Origin: Bacteroidetes bacterium 4572_114
GTDB taxonomy: Bacteria > Bacteroidota > Bacteroidia > Bacteroidales > 4484-276
Direction: 5' to 3'
Length of the DNA: 14,581 bases
NCBI GenBank assembly: GCA_002254335.1
Contig: NIVA01000096.1
Span: 1-14,581 of the forward strand
In this document: piece after piece, positions 7,675 to 14,126 of the stretch
How positions within the stretch are numbered: position 1 is the stretch's first letter
How the letters are laid out: every line of letters starts with the position of its first letter
Translations under genes and position numbers: made by a program
Notes under the pieces: generated by a model
The model's database searches: none
The model's input: only the letters and a program-made list of their open reading frames with translations
What the model was told of the DNA's origin: nothing

Positions 7675-9105
7675 ATGAAAAAGAATTACTATTTCTATTT
7701 TTTGGGCATTCTGTTAGTTCTATTGGGAACTGTGCAAAGCCATGCACAAATTAATTTTATCGAACATCCCGTAAACGACAGCACTGATGGCACATGTAGT
7801 ATTTATGCAACTGATATTGATGGCGATATTGATTTGGATGTTTTAGTCGCATGCCGTGAAGATGACCAGATTTTGTGGTTTAGGAATGATGGCGGAAGCC
7901 CGGTAAATTGGGTGAAAATAATTATCGGGTCAAATGTTGATAACGCACATTCGGTGTATGCTGCCGATTTTGACAACGATGGCGATACCGATGTTGTAGG
8001 GGCTGCCTACGAGGGGTCGCCGGGAATAGCCTGGTGGCGGAACGATGGCGGCAACCCGGTTGTTTGGACGAAATTTCCTGTTGCACCCGGTTTTTATAAT
8101 GCCCATGAAGTGTATGCCTGTGATCTTGACAAAGATGATGATTTCGATATCCTTGGCGCCTCTTCCAATCTGAATACAATTTCGTGGTGGCGCAATGATG
8201 GGGGCAATCCAATTGTGTGGACAGAGGAAACAATAAGCGACAGCGTTACCCTCGCCAAATCGGTTCATGTAGCTGATTTTGATAATGACGGCGACAACGA
8301 TGTTGTTGGGGCCGCAATAACTGCCCATGACGTTATCTGGTGGCGCAACGATGGCGGGAGCCCGATCCAGTGGGTTGAATTTCTGGTAGATGGAAATTTT
8401 ATTGGTGCCCACCGGGTACAGGCCATCGACATGGACAATGATGGCGACTACGATATCCTGGGCGCCGGTTATCTGGGGCATCAGGTAGCTTGGTGGCGAA
8501 ATGATGGTGGAAACCCGGTAAGCTGGGCAAAACAACCAATTGGTTATGGGGTGCAAAACGCATGTGTGGCTTATGCAATTGATTTGGATAAGGATGATGA
8601 TTTAGATGTAATTGCCACAGCACAAGGGGGAAATGAAATCTCGTGGTGGCGTAACGATGGGAACGGATCAACAAGTTGGACTAAATTTCCAGTTACTGAT
8701 AATTTTGAACGCCCCTGGCCGGTTTTTGCAGCCGATTTTGATGGTGATGATGATATTGATATAATTTCGGGAAGCAGCCACAACGGAAGCAAGGAAATAA
8801 AATGGTGGGAAAATGACGGGGTGGTTTCGGTATTGGAGGATCAAAAAACCAACAATATCAATATATGCCCAAACCCATCGGATGATATAATATCCATAAA
8901 AGGGTTTATGGCAACTTCGGTGCCACTAACTGTTATGCTTGCTAATTTACCGGGGGAAACAATTTTGGTCAAATCAATACCCGACCAAAACCCTGAATTA
9001 AACTTTTCCTTAAATATAAGCAATGTGCCAAACGGGATATATGTCCTGAAGTTATTTGGGGGGGCGGCAATTGTAACACGAAAGGTTGTTGTGTATCATA
9101 AATGA
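7675..9105 (+). CDS. Secreted FG-GAP/VCBS-type seven-repeat propeller protein with T9SS sorting domain
   Basis: The 476-residue product has a signal peptide (hydrophobic core YFLGILLVLLGTV, cleavage near SHAQ, residue 25). Seven very regular repeats of about 45 residues follow (roughly 40-385). Each has a calcium-loop motif (DIDGDIDLD, DFDNDGDTD, DLDKDDDFD, DFDNDGDND, DMDNDGDYD, DLDKDDDLD, DFDGDDDID), and five of the seven contain WWRNDG; the other two have WFRNDG and WWENDG. One repeat per blade would give a closed seven-bladed propeller with up to seven bound calcium ions. The sorting domain starts near residue 395 (ICPNPSDDIISI) and ends with GIYVLKLFGG. The four-base gap to the upstream SBBP gene implies one transcript. 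It is a paralogue of the gene at 613-2097, but its repeats are more alike, suggesting more recent internal duplication or gene conversion. Confidence 0.9.
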   Translation: MKKNYYFYFLGILLVLLGTVQSHAQINFIEHPVNDSTDGTCSIYATDIDGDIDLDVLVACREDDQILWFRNDGGSPVNWVKIIIGSNVDNAHSVYAADFDNDGDTDVVGAAYEGSPGIAWWRNDGGNPVVWTKFPVAPGFYNAHEVYACDLDKDDDFDILGASSNLNTISWWRNDGGNPIVWTEETISDSVTLAKSVHVADFDNDGDNDVVGAAITAHDVIWWRNDGGSPIQWVEFLVDGNFIGAHRVQAIDMDNDGDYDILGAGYLGHQVAWWRNDGGNPVSWAKQPIGYGVQNACVAYAIDLDKDDDLDVIATAQGGNEISWWRNDGNGSTSWTKFPVTDNFERPWPVFAADFDGDDDIDIISGSSHNGSKEIKWWENDGVVSVLEDQKTNNINICPNPSDDIISIKGFMATSVPLTVMLANLPGETILVKSIPDQNPELNFSLNISNVPNGIYVLKLFGGAAIVTRKVVVYHK

Positions 9106-9318
9106 GTTTAATCTGTTGAAAAGAATGAATATGGGGATGTTATATCAGAATTATACCGTTCTTATTTATTTCCATTCATAAAAGTAAACCTGCCTTCTTC
9201 AACTCCCAATGGAATCTGTTTTGCAATATTGAATAATAATGAATCAAGCATAAAAAGGTGCGAAGCTCCTTATTTGCGAAATTTCTACTACTGAATATCA
9301 AAGTATTGCGTTTTATTA

Positions 9319-9343
9319 TTCGTGCATCCATACGGACAAGTTT
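9319..9343 (+). repeat. Intergenic direct repeat, copy B
   Basis: This is the second copy of the repeat at 432-456, in the same orientation; the core 9324-9343 is identical over 20 bases. TTTTAGAC follows at 9351-9358, closer than in copy A. The two copies lie on either side of the four-gene propeller block, about 8.9 kb apart. Confidence 0.75.
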
Positions 9344-9479
9344 CGTGGTCTTTTAGACAGGGTTCAATAATAGTAAAACCAAGGTTGCAAAATTTAGATT
9401 GACAGAATTAGAAGCCGGTACATAGTACATAAAAATCTTTGCAAAAAAAGAAAATCCTGCAATAATTATCATTTTATTG

Positions 9480-9487
9480 TATTTTTG
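9480..9487 (+). promoter_or_regulatory. Possible -7 box for the Rpn-family gene
   Basis: TATTTTTG fits TAnnTTTG and ends 24 bases before the ATG at 9512, a good distance for a -7 element. A TTTG at 9438-9441 is too far upstream to serve as the usual -33 partner, so the call rests on the -7 match alone. Confidence 0.4.
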
Positions 9488-9511
9488 TACTAATCGTTAA
9501 AATTGCAGATA

Positions 9512-10633
9512 ATGAACAATGAAGAAGAAAAAAAGGACATAGGGTATCTTGCCCCTTTAAATTACGACCGATATTTTAAAAAAGTGTTTTCCGACTTAAA
9601 AATTGCCAAACGCTTCCTCGAAGATTTTTTAGATATAGAAATCCAGGAAATAAAAGCAATGCCGTCTGAAAAATACATTACGGATGATGCAAGATATGTA
9701 CAGTTCGATTTCAGGTGCAAAATTGATAACAGTTATATCATTATCGAGATGCAGCAGTGGTACAAACCTGATATCGTGCAGCGTTTTTACCTGTATGATG
9801 CCCTGAACACTGCATTACAATTGGAAGACCTGCCAAAAAAATCAATAGAATTGCCCAATGAACAGATAAAAGAGGTAAAAGACTATCGGCGGTTGTTGCC
9901 ATCGATAACACTTATTTGGTTGGTGGCCGACAACCTGAACATAGAACTGGATTATTTGAGTTTTGTACCAAGCCCGGAAGAATTGCTGACTTTTGTAAGA
10001 GATGTCAAAATTTGGCATAACCCTGATTTGGCCGAGGTAATCAAAAAACGGGAAGAACTGTTGGAATTGATTAACAACAAGAGCAACAACCTTGATTTTT
10101 TGCAAAGCAACCGTTTGATATTTGCTTTTCAGAAAAACATAGTCAAAAATAAGAAATACAAAAAATATTATGTCTGGTTTGAATTGGCACAGAAGACCTT
10201 AAAAAGGGTTTCAGATAAGTTAGCCTATACAGAATATGAAAAAGACGAAATTTTGAACGAAGTGATAAGACGTTTAAAACGTGTGCTGGAAAACCCCGAT
10301 GAAATTAAATACATAAAGAATTATTCCGACCATATAGAAAGCCTCGACCGTTACGAGGAAGGGGTAAAATATTATGCTTACCGGGATGGAAGGGAACGAG
10401 GGGTTAAACAAGGGATTGAACAAGGGATTGAACAAGGGATTGAACAAGGGATTGAACAAGAAAAAGCAAACACTAAACAAATTATACAACAAGCAGAAGA
10501 AGAAAGAAAACAAGCAGAAACAAAAGCAAATATCTACAAGTTACTGTTTAAGGACGGAAAAAGTATTGAAGAAATATCTCTAATTTTAGAATTAAGTATA
10601 GACAATATAAATAAAATATTGGAAGATAATTGA
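9512..10633 (+). CDS. Rpn-family recombination-promoting nuclease / putative transposase (PD-(D/E)XK)
   Basis: The 373-residue product opens like Rpn/PD-(D/E)XK transposase-family proteins (LAPLNYDRYFKKVFSD, then FLEDFLDIEI). It has the nuclease-fold signature with Asp66 in VQFDFRCK and Glu79-x-Gln81 in YIIIEMQ, the D...ExQ variant of this family. The motif QQWYKPDIVQRFYLYDA follows, as in relatives. Known Rpn proteins are DNA endonucleases that stimulate RecA-independent recombination; activity here is inferred. The C-terminal third is charged and probably coiled-coil, with four exact GIEQ repeats (residues 301-316) and a helical end. I chose the ATG at 9512 over the in-frame TTG at 9503 because relatives begin close to the conserved block and ATG is usual. 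It stands alone on its transcript and no flanking inverted repeats were found, so there is no sign that it moves as an insertion sequence. Confidence 0.85.
   Translation: MNNEEEKKDIGYLAPLNYDRYFKKVFSDLKIAKRFLEDFLDIEIQEIKAMPSEKYITDDARYVQFDFRCKIDNSYIIIEMQQWYKPDIVQRFYLYDALNTALQLEDLPKKSIELPNEQIKEVKDYRRLLPSITLIWLVADNLNIELDYLSFVPSPEELLTFVRDVKIWHNPDLAEVIKKREELLELINNKSNNLDFLQSNRLIFAFQKNIVKNKKYKKYYVWFELAQKTLKRVSDKLAYTEYEKDEILNEVIRRLKRVLENPDEIKYIKNYSDHIESLDRYEEGVKYYAYRDGRERGVKQGIEQGIEQGIEQGIEQEKANTKQIIQQAEEERKQAETKANIYKLLFKDGKSIEEISLILELSIDNINKILEDN
10400..10459 (+). repeat. In-frame 12-bp tandem repeat within the Rpn gene
   Basis: Four exact copies of gggattgaacaa (10412-10459) follow one diverged copy (10400-10411). 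They encode GVKQ then GIEQ four times. Since the unit is a multiple of three, slippage changes the length of the coiled-coil linker without breaking the frame. Similar short repeats are common near the C-terminus of Rpn-family proteins. Confidence 0.95.
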
Positions 10634-10827
10634 ACTATTGTTTTATAACGCACAAAAATACGGTTGGTTGTTTCAGTTTTTAAAAATCCTTTTCGGTGCT
10701 TTTTGTATCCTGCGTTGCCGAAAACAACGGTGATAGGGAATCATCAAAAAAGAAATGACATCGAAGAATGAGCAAAGATTTCCTTGAAGGACAAACTCAT
10801 AAAACATTAACTAACACTCTTTTACTT

Positions 10828-12388
10828 ATGAAAACTGATATTGAGAACCCCGGATTGGGCCGGAGATCATTCCTAAAACTGGTATCTGTTGCCGGTGTCG
10901 GTAGCATAGTTTTGCCCACCCAGGTCCTTGCCCTTAACCCTAAGCGAAACAGCCGTGTTGTGATTGTAACCGATGAGGAGGCTACCACCGGCTTAAATAT
11001 TAATGCCGATATCGTTCAGGTTATGATGGACAGTGGCATAATGAGCTTTGCCCAGGTTTGGGATATTGGCGATGCCTGGAAAGCTGTCCTGCTCGGGATT
11101 ACCATATCTAAAACTGTGGCCATCAAGGTCAACTGCATCAACAGTGCGTTGTCCAGCCATCCATTGGTGGCGCAGGCAATCACGGCCTCACTGCAGAAGA
11201 TGTCATTTTCAGGGGCCTTATTTCCGGCCAACAATATTATTATTTTCGACCGTACCGATTCTGAATTGCAAAGCGCGGGCTACACCATCAACACATCTTC
11301 AACAGGTGTCCGCTGTTTTGGTACCAGTCATAGCGGTATTGGCTATTCATCGCAAACCTGGAACGTTAACGGGCAGAACAAGAAACTCAGTACAGTGGTC
11401 ACCGAAATGGCTGACTACGTCATCAACCTTTCGGTATTGAAAAACCATTCGCGTTACCCTCAGCCTCAAAAACCACTATGGCACAGTGCAAAGCCCTGGT
11501 TCGCTGCATGGTGGCAACTGCGACCCTTATATCCCGGCACTCAATGCTGTCGAACCTTTAATATCAAAAAATGTCATCAATATAATCGATGCCCTTTTTG
11601 GGATTAAATCAGGTGGGCCGGGCGGAAACCCGCAATTTGTTGCCAACAAACTTATCATCAGTTCCGATATTGTTGCCGGCGATTTTCAGGGCCGAAAACT
11701 GCTCCAGGAAAATGGCTGCAACACCACAGGTCAGGCAACACATATCGATACGGCAGTTTCATATGGGCTGGGCACCAACCAACCCGGGCAAATGGACATC
11801 GTGGAAATTTCAAACCCATCATTAATGGATGTTTTGGTAAACCAGCCCAATGGCGGCGAAAGCATTATCCCCGGCCATGCATATTCCATACTATGGGAAA
11901 GTACAAATTTGGGTTTTGTGAAAATCGAATATACCACTAATGGTGGAATGGACTGGCAAACTATTGTTGAATCGGTTGCCGGGGGAATTGGTTATTATTC
12001 CTGGATAGTGCCCAACACTCCATCCAATAACTGTAAGATAAGGATTAGCAGTGCTGACAGCCCGTTTATCAGCGACATGAGCGATGACACATTTATCATC
12101 CAATCAACGGTTTCGGTGGATGAACACGAAAATCCTGGAAACCTGACCATTTTCCCAAACCCCGTGCAAGATAAAGCACAAATAAGTTTCCATTTAAAAG
12201 CAAGTGCCAACACCCATGTTTGGGTCAGCGATGCCCATGGCAGAAAAATCTCAACCTTAACAAAAGCATTTTTACCGCATGGCGACCATCAATATTATTT
12301 TGATGCATCCGGCCTTTCGGCAGGAATTTATCTTTGCCATTTCACAACCAACAAATCCCACAAAACCCAGAAATTTATTAAGAAGTAA
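10828..12388 (+). pseudogene. DUF362-family protein with Tat signal, Kre9/KNH-like domain and T9SS tail, broken by a frameshift
   Basis: The first frame (ATG at 10828; another in-frame ATG at 10768) carries a twin-arginine signal (GRRSFLKLVSVAGVGSIVL). It then has a DUF362-like segment with KVNCINSALSSHPLVAQAI and reads on to INLSVLKNHS near 11450. There the frame changes by +1 and the family sequence resumes as VTLSLKNHYGTVQSPGSLH ... CDPYIPALNAVEPL. Relatives have about four residues between H and VTL; here four nucleotides remain, which suggests loss of about 8 bp. Unrepaired, the first frame stops at 11607 after unrelated residues. After DUF362 comes a Kre9/KNH-like Ig domain (PNGGESIIPGHAYSILWES ... 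YYSWIVP) and a type A sorting domain (IFPNPVQDKAQISF ... GIYLCHF). I prefer 10828 because it gives a Tat n-region of normal length. A sequencing error cannot be excluded. DUF362 proteins are of uncertain function, often linked to iron-sulfur chemistry. Confidence 0.8.
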
Positions 12389-12411
12389 TTTTTTGGGAAA
12401 GATGGAGTCCC

Positions 12412-12434
12412 GAAAGCTTTCAGCGTTTTTTTTT
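12412..12434 (+). terminator. Weak terminator-like palindrome and T-run
   Basis: GAAAGCTTTC (12412-12421) is a perfect 10-base palindrome followed by nine T residues (12426-12434), 24 bases after the stop of the DUF362 gene. The position suits a terminator, but the palindrome has no spacer and could form only a three-pair stem around a four-base loop, so the call is weak. Confidence 0.3.
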
Positions 12435-12537
12435 AGATATAATTCAGTTATTTTTTCTTTAGTGCCCTTTGTTTTTTGTTTGAAGTAAATCAGTTGTTGC
12501 ACAAATCCTTCTATACGGACTTCCTTCGGTCGATGGA

Positions 12538-12667
12538 GTTGTTAAATCCTAGTACCCTTATATTTAACAACAATACCTATACTCCTGCGGAGTTCTTCAA
12601 CCCGGCACGGGTTGAGGTATTGTAGCACAATGTATTTTTGGTTGATTTTAAAACCCGGTAAGGGTTT
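12538..12667. repeat. Chain of stem-loops (structured intergenic element)
   Basis: Four perfect stems lie in 130 bases: gttgttaaat (12538-12547) pairs with 12562-12571 across 14 bases; ACTCC-tgc-GGAGT (12581-12593); TCAACCCG-gca-CGGGTTGA (12597-12615); and AAACCC-ggtaa-GGGTTT (12651-12667). In addition CAATACC (12571-12577) pairs with GGTATTG (12616-12622), enclosing the second and third hairpins as a three-way junction, an alternative that competes at base 12571 with the first stem. It is probably a copy of a dispersed palindromic repeat or a structured RNA. No protein-coding reading is convincing. Confidence 0.6.
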
Positions 12668-12822
12668 CGCGATTTTACTAGAAGACACCGCCGTAATTAA
12701 GTATAATAAATAATTTATGAACCATTGTATAACAAGATGATACCAATCAATAAACACTAGTTAATACCCCTTATAAAATCGCTGAGAACTTTCGGGACGG
12801 TGGACGTTGGGAGTCCGGTGAT

Positions 12823-12855
12823 ATTTCCTTAGCGACTTAAAGTCGCTTAGGAAAT
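12823..12855. repeat. 33-bp near-perfect palindrome
   Basis: ATTTCCTTAGCGACTT (12823-12838) and AAGTCGCTTAGGAAAT (12840-12855) are reverse complements except for one T-T mismatch, with a single A at the centre. As RNA it would form a hairpin of about 14 pairs with a small loop and one internal mismatch. It lies between convergent genes but has no T-run on either side, so a classical terminator is unlikely; a dispersed repeat is possible. Confidence 0.7.
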
Positions 12856-13010
12856 TGTCAATCGTTGGAAAGTCGGGGGAAAATTTCCCATCGTCCGTAG
12901 AACATGGAAACGTTATACTGTGCCGTTACCAAATCCTGGCAAACGTTGTGACAGAAACACTACTTTGGAGTAATTATTCATTTATCTGAAAAAAGAATTA
13001 CGAAAACCTG

Positions 13011-13469
13011 CTAATCAGACTGCTTCCCTGAAATCTCATCAATCTCAATTTTCCATAGTTTAACACCTTTCAACATTCTTTCATCAAAGTTCCATTGCTT
13101 TCCCGAATAGTGTTGCATAATCTGGTTTATAGCTGATACTTTGTCATCAAACCCTTGTAATTCTATGATCTTTCCATAACCAATTACACTTCTATAAGTG
13201 GAAGTCCATTTGCAGGGGACAGTTTCATCTTCAATTGTTTTCACATCAGTTTCAAATTCAAAACAAACCAGGTTGTTTTCCTTGATGAACTCAATTTTTC
13301 TGCCGGTTTTGGCTGTATGGATAAAAATACTTTTCCCATCATACCCAAATGAAACAGGTGTGATATAAGGGACGTTGCCCTTCGCAAATGCCAGCCTGCA
13401 AACATCCGTCTTCGATATAACCTCATCAATTTCAGGGCGGCCGATAATCTGTTTATCTTCTCTTCTCAT
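13011..13469 (-). CDS. Pyridoxamine 5'-phosphate oxidase-family (Nim-like) flavin-binding protein
   Basis: The 152-residue product matches small FMN-binding split-barrel proteins of the Nim/pyridoxamine oxidase-like group over its whole length. It shows the start MRREDKQI, then CRLAFAKGNVPYITPVSFGYDGKSIFIHTAKTGRKIEFIKENNLVCFEF, SVIGYGKI in the middle strand, and a C-terminal KLWKIEIDEISGK. Members bind FMN, or sometimes heme, as dimers; some Nim proteins reduce nitroimidazole drugs, but most relatives have no known substrate and resistance should not be inferred. It is cytoplasmic, with no signal peptide. It is transcribed away from the oxidoreductase gene at 13548, and the two share a 78-bp promoter gap. 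The length is typical and the reading frame is intact. Confidence 0.88.
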   Translation of the reverse strand: MRREDKQIIGRPEIDEVISKTDVCRLAFAKGNVPYITPVSFGYDGKSIFIHTAKTGRKIEFIKENNLVCFEFETDVKTIEDETVPCKWTSTYRSVIGYGKIIELQGFDDKVSAINQIMQHYSGKQWNFDERMLKGVKLWKIEIDEISGKQSD

Positions 13470-13490
13470 GTTTAAATAATTTATTTATTA

Positions 13491-13518
13491 CAAAGATATT
13501 ATCTTTGGTTTAGTTTTG
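13491..13518. promoter_or_regulatory. Divergent promoter region with palindromic -7 boxes
   Basis: CAAAGAT-att-ATCTTTG (13491-13507) is a perfect inverted repeat with seven-base arms. On the + strand it contains TATCTTTG (13500-13507), and on the - strand TATCTTTG (13498-13491); both fit TAnnTTTG. A second + strand match, TAGTTTTG, lies at 13511-13518. The minus box is 21 bases from the start codon at 13469, and the plus boxes are 29-40 bases from the ATG at 13548. The symmetry could also be an operator seen by a dimeric regulator. No -33 elements are convincing. Confidence 0.5.
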
Positions 13519-13547
13519 TGAAAATTCAAGAACAAATAAAAGTTTAG

Positions 13548-14126
13548 ATGAAGAAAATTCTAATAATCAATGGACATTCAAACAAAGACAGCCTTAACCA
13601 CGCAATTTCGGAAGCTTATAAAAAAGGTGCCAAATCTAACAATGCAGAATTAAAAGTGCTAAATATTATTGATTTGGAGTTCAAACCCTTTATGTCAGGT
13701 TTCAGTAAAGATATTGAACCGGAGCCCGACATTTTAAAAGCACAAGAGGCTATTAGCTGGGCCGACCATCTTGTTTGGGTATATCCTACATGGTGGGCCA
13801 CTATACCAGCACTTATGAAAGCTTTTATAGAACAAACATTTTTGCCGGGTTTTGCATTTAAATACAAGAAGAGCAAAAAGTTTGTAAAATGGGATAAATA
13901 TCTGACCGGCAAATCTGCGCGAATAATTTCAACAATGGACAGCCCCCCATGGTTTTATAAATTGTTTATAAAAGACCCGGGATACAAAACCATGAAAGAT
14001 ATATTGAATTTTTGCGGTATAAAGCCTGTAAAACGAACATATTTCGGCTCGGTGAAAACTTCATCCGTAGAGCAACGGAAACAATGGATAAATAACGCAG
14101 AAAAATTAGGTGCGGAACTGAAATAA
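13548..14126 (+). CDS. NAD(P)H-dependent oxidoreductase, flavodoxin-like fold (NQO1/KefF-type)
   Basis: The 192-residue product has the flavodoxin-like start KKILIINGHSNKDSLNHAI, where the loop after the first strand binds the flavin phosphate. It also has the family motif HLVWVYPTWWATIPALMKAFIEQTFLPGFAFKY near residues 74-105, which forms the flavin ring site and dimer face. Such enzymes use NAD(P)H to reduce quinones or similar compounds by two electrons through bound FMN or FAD; the exact substrate is unknown. The length is typical (about 190 residues), and there is no signal peptide, so it is cytoplasmic. Its stop codon overlaps the next ATG by one base (TAATG), implying translational coupling to the adenosine deaminase gene. 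A regulator symmetric at 13491-13507 might control it together with the divergent flavoprotein gene. Confidence 0.88.
   Translation: MKKILIINGHSNKDSLNHAISEAYKKGAKSNNAELKVLNIIDLEFKPFMSGFSKDIEPEPDILKAQEAISWADHLVWVYPTWWATIPALMKAFIEQTFLPGFAFKYKKSKKFVKWDKYLTGKSARIISTMDSPPWFYKLFIKDPGYKTMKDILNFCGIKPVKRTYFGSVKTSSVEQRKQWINNAEKLGAELK

Larger units (their letters stand above)
9106..9511. other. Non-coding gap with repeat copy B and a possible gene remnant
   Basis: About 400 bp without a convincing full-length gene. It contains the direct repeat at 9319-9343. A hairpin (AAGGtGC-gaa-GCtCCTT, 9255-9271) is followed on the minus strand by a short T-run. A 29-codon minus-strand frame (9162-9251), reading ...IAKQIPLGVEEGRFTFMNG..., looks protein-like but has a stop just upstream, so it may be the tail of a decayed gene. 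The right end carries a -7-like box for the Rpn gene. Confidence 0.5.
12389..13010. other. 622-bp non-coding region dense in inverted repeats
   Basis: No gene is supported here. From left to right it holds the weak terminator-like palindrome (12412), the stem-loop chain (12538-12667), an AT-rich spacer, a diverged pair of modules beginning CGTTGG and ending TTTCC (12805-12828 and 12863-12888), and between them a 33-bp palindrome (12823-12855). The two ends face each other between a + strand gene and a - strand gene that converge on it. Confidence 0.7.

Noticed and set aside
7930..8556. 208-codon minus-strand ORF
   Set aside because: It lies wholly inside the FG-GAP gene, opposite its repeats. 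The periodic blade codons keep the antisense frame open, giving repeated low-information residues.
10274..10513. Minus-strand ORF with repeated FNPL
   Set aside because: This is the antisense reading of the 12-bp GIEQ repeats in the Rpn gene.
10690..10724. Terminator after the Rpn gene (TTTTCGG pairing with CCGAAAA)
   Set aside because: Seven pairs enclose a 21-base loop and no T-run follows; the stem is too weak to call.
11440..11490. Programmed ribosomal frameshift in the DUF362 gene
   Set aside because: There is no slippery heptamer at the junction and several expected residues are missing, so a small deletion fits better.
12510..12530. Third copy of the direct repeat, from tatacggactt
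   Set aside because: It shares only the eight bases atacggac with copies A and B, which is too short to claim relationship.
12542..12757. 71-codon minus-strand ORF in the region of stem-loops
   Set aside because: It reads straight through the hairpins (…LNPCRVEELRRSIGIVVK…), has no domain or promoter, and is best explained as chance openness over a repeated structured element.
13011..13469. Nitroimidazole resistance gene (nim)
   Set aside because: The protein belongs to the broad Nim-like family, but most members are not known to confer resistance and nothing in the sequence distinguishes it.
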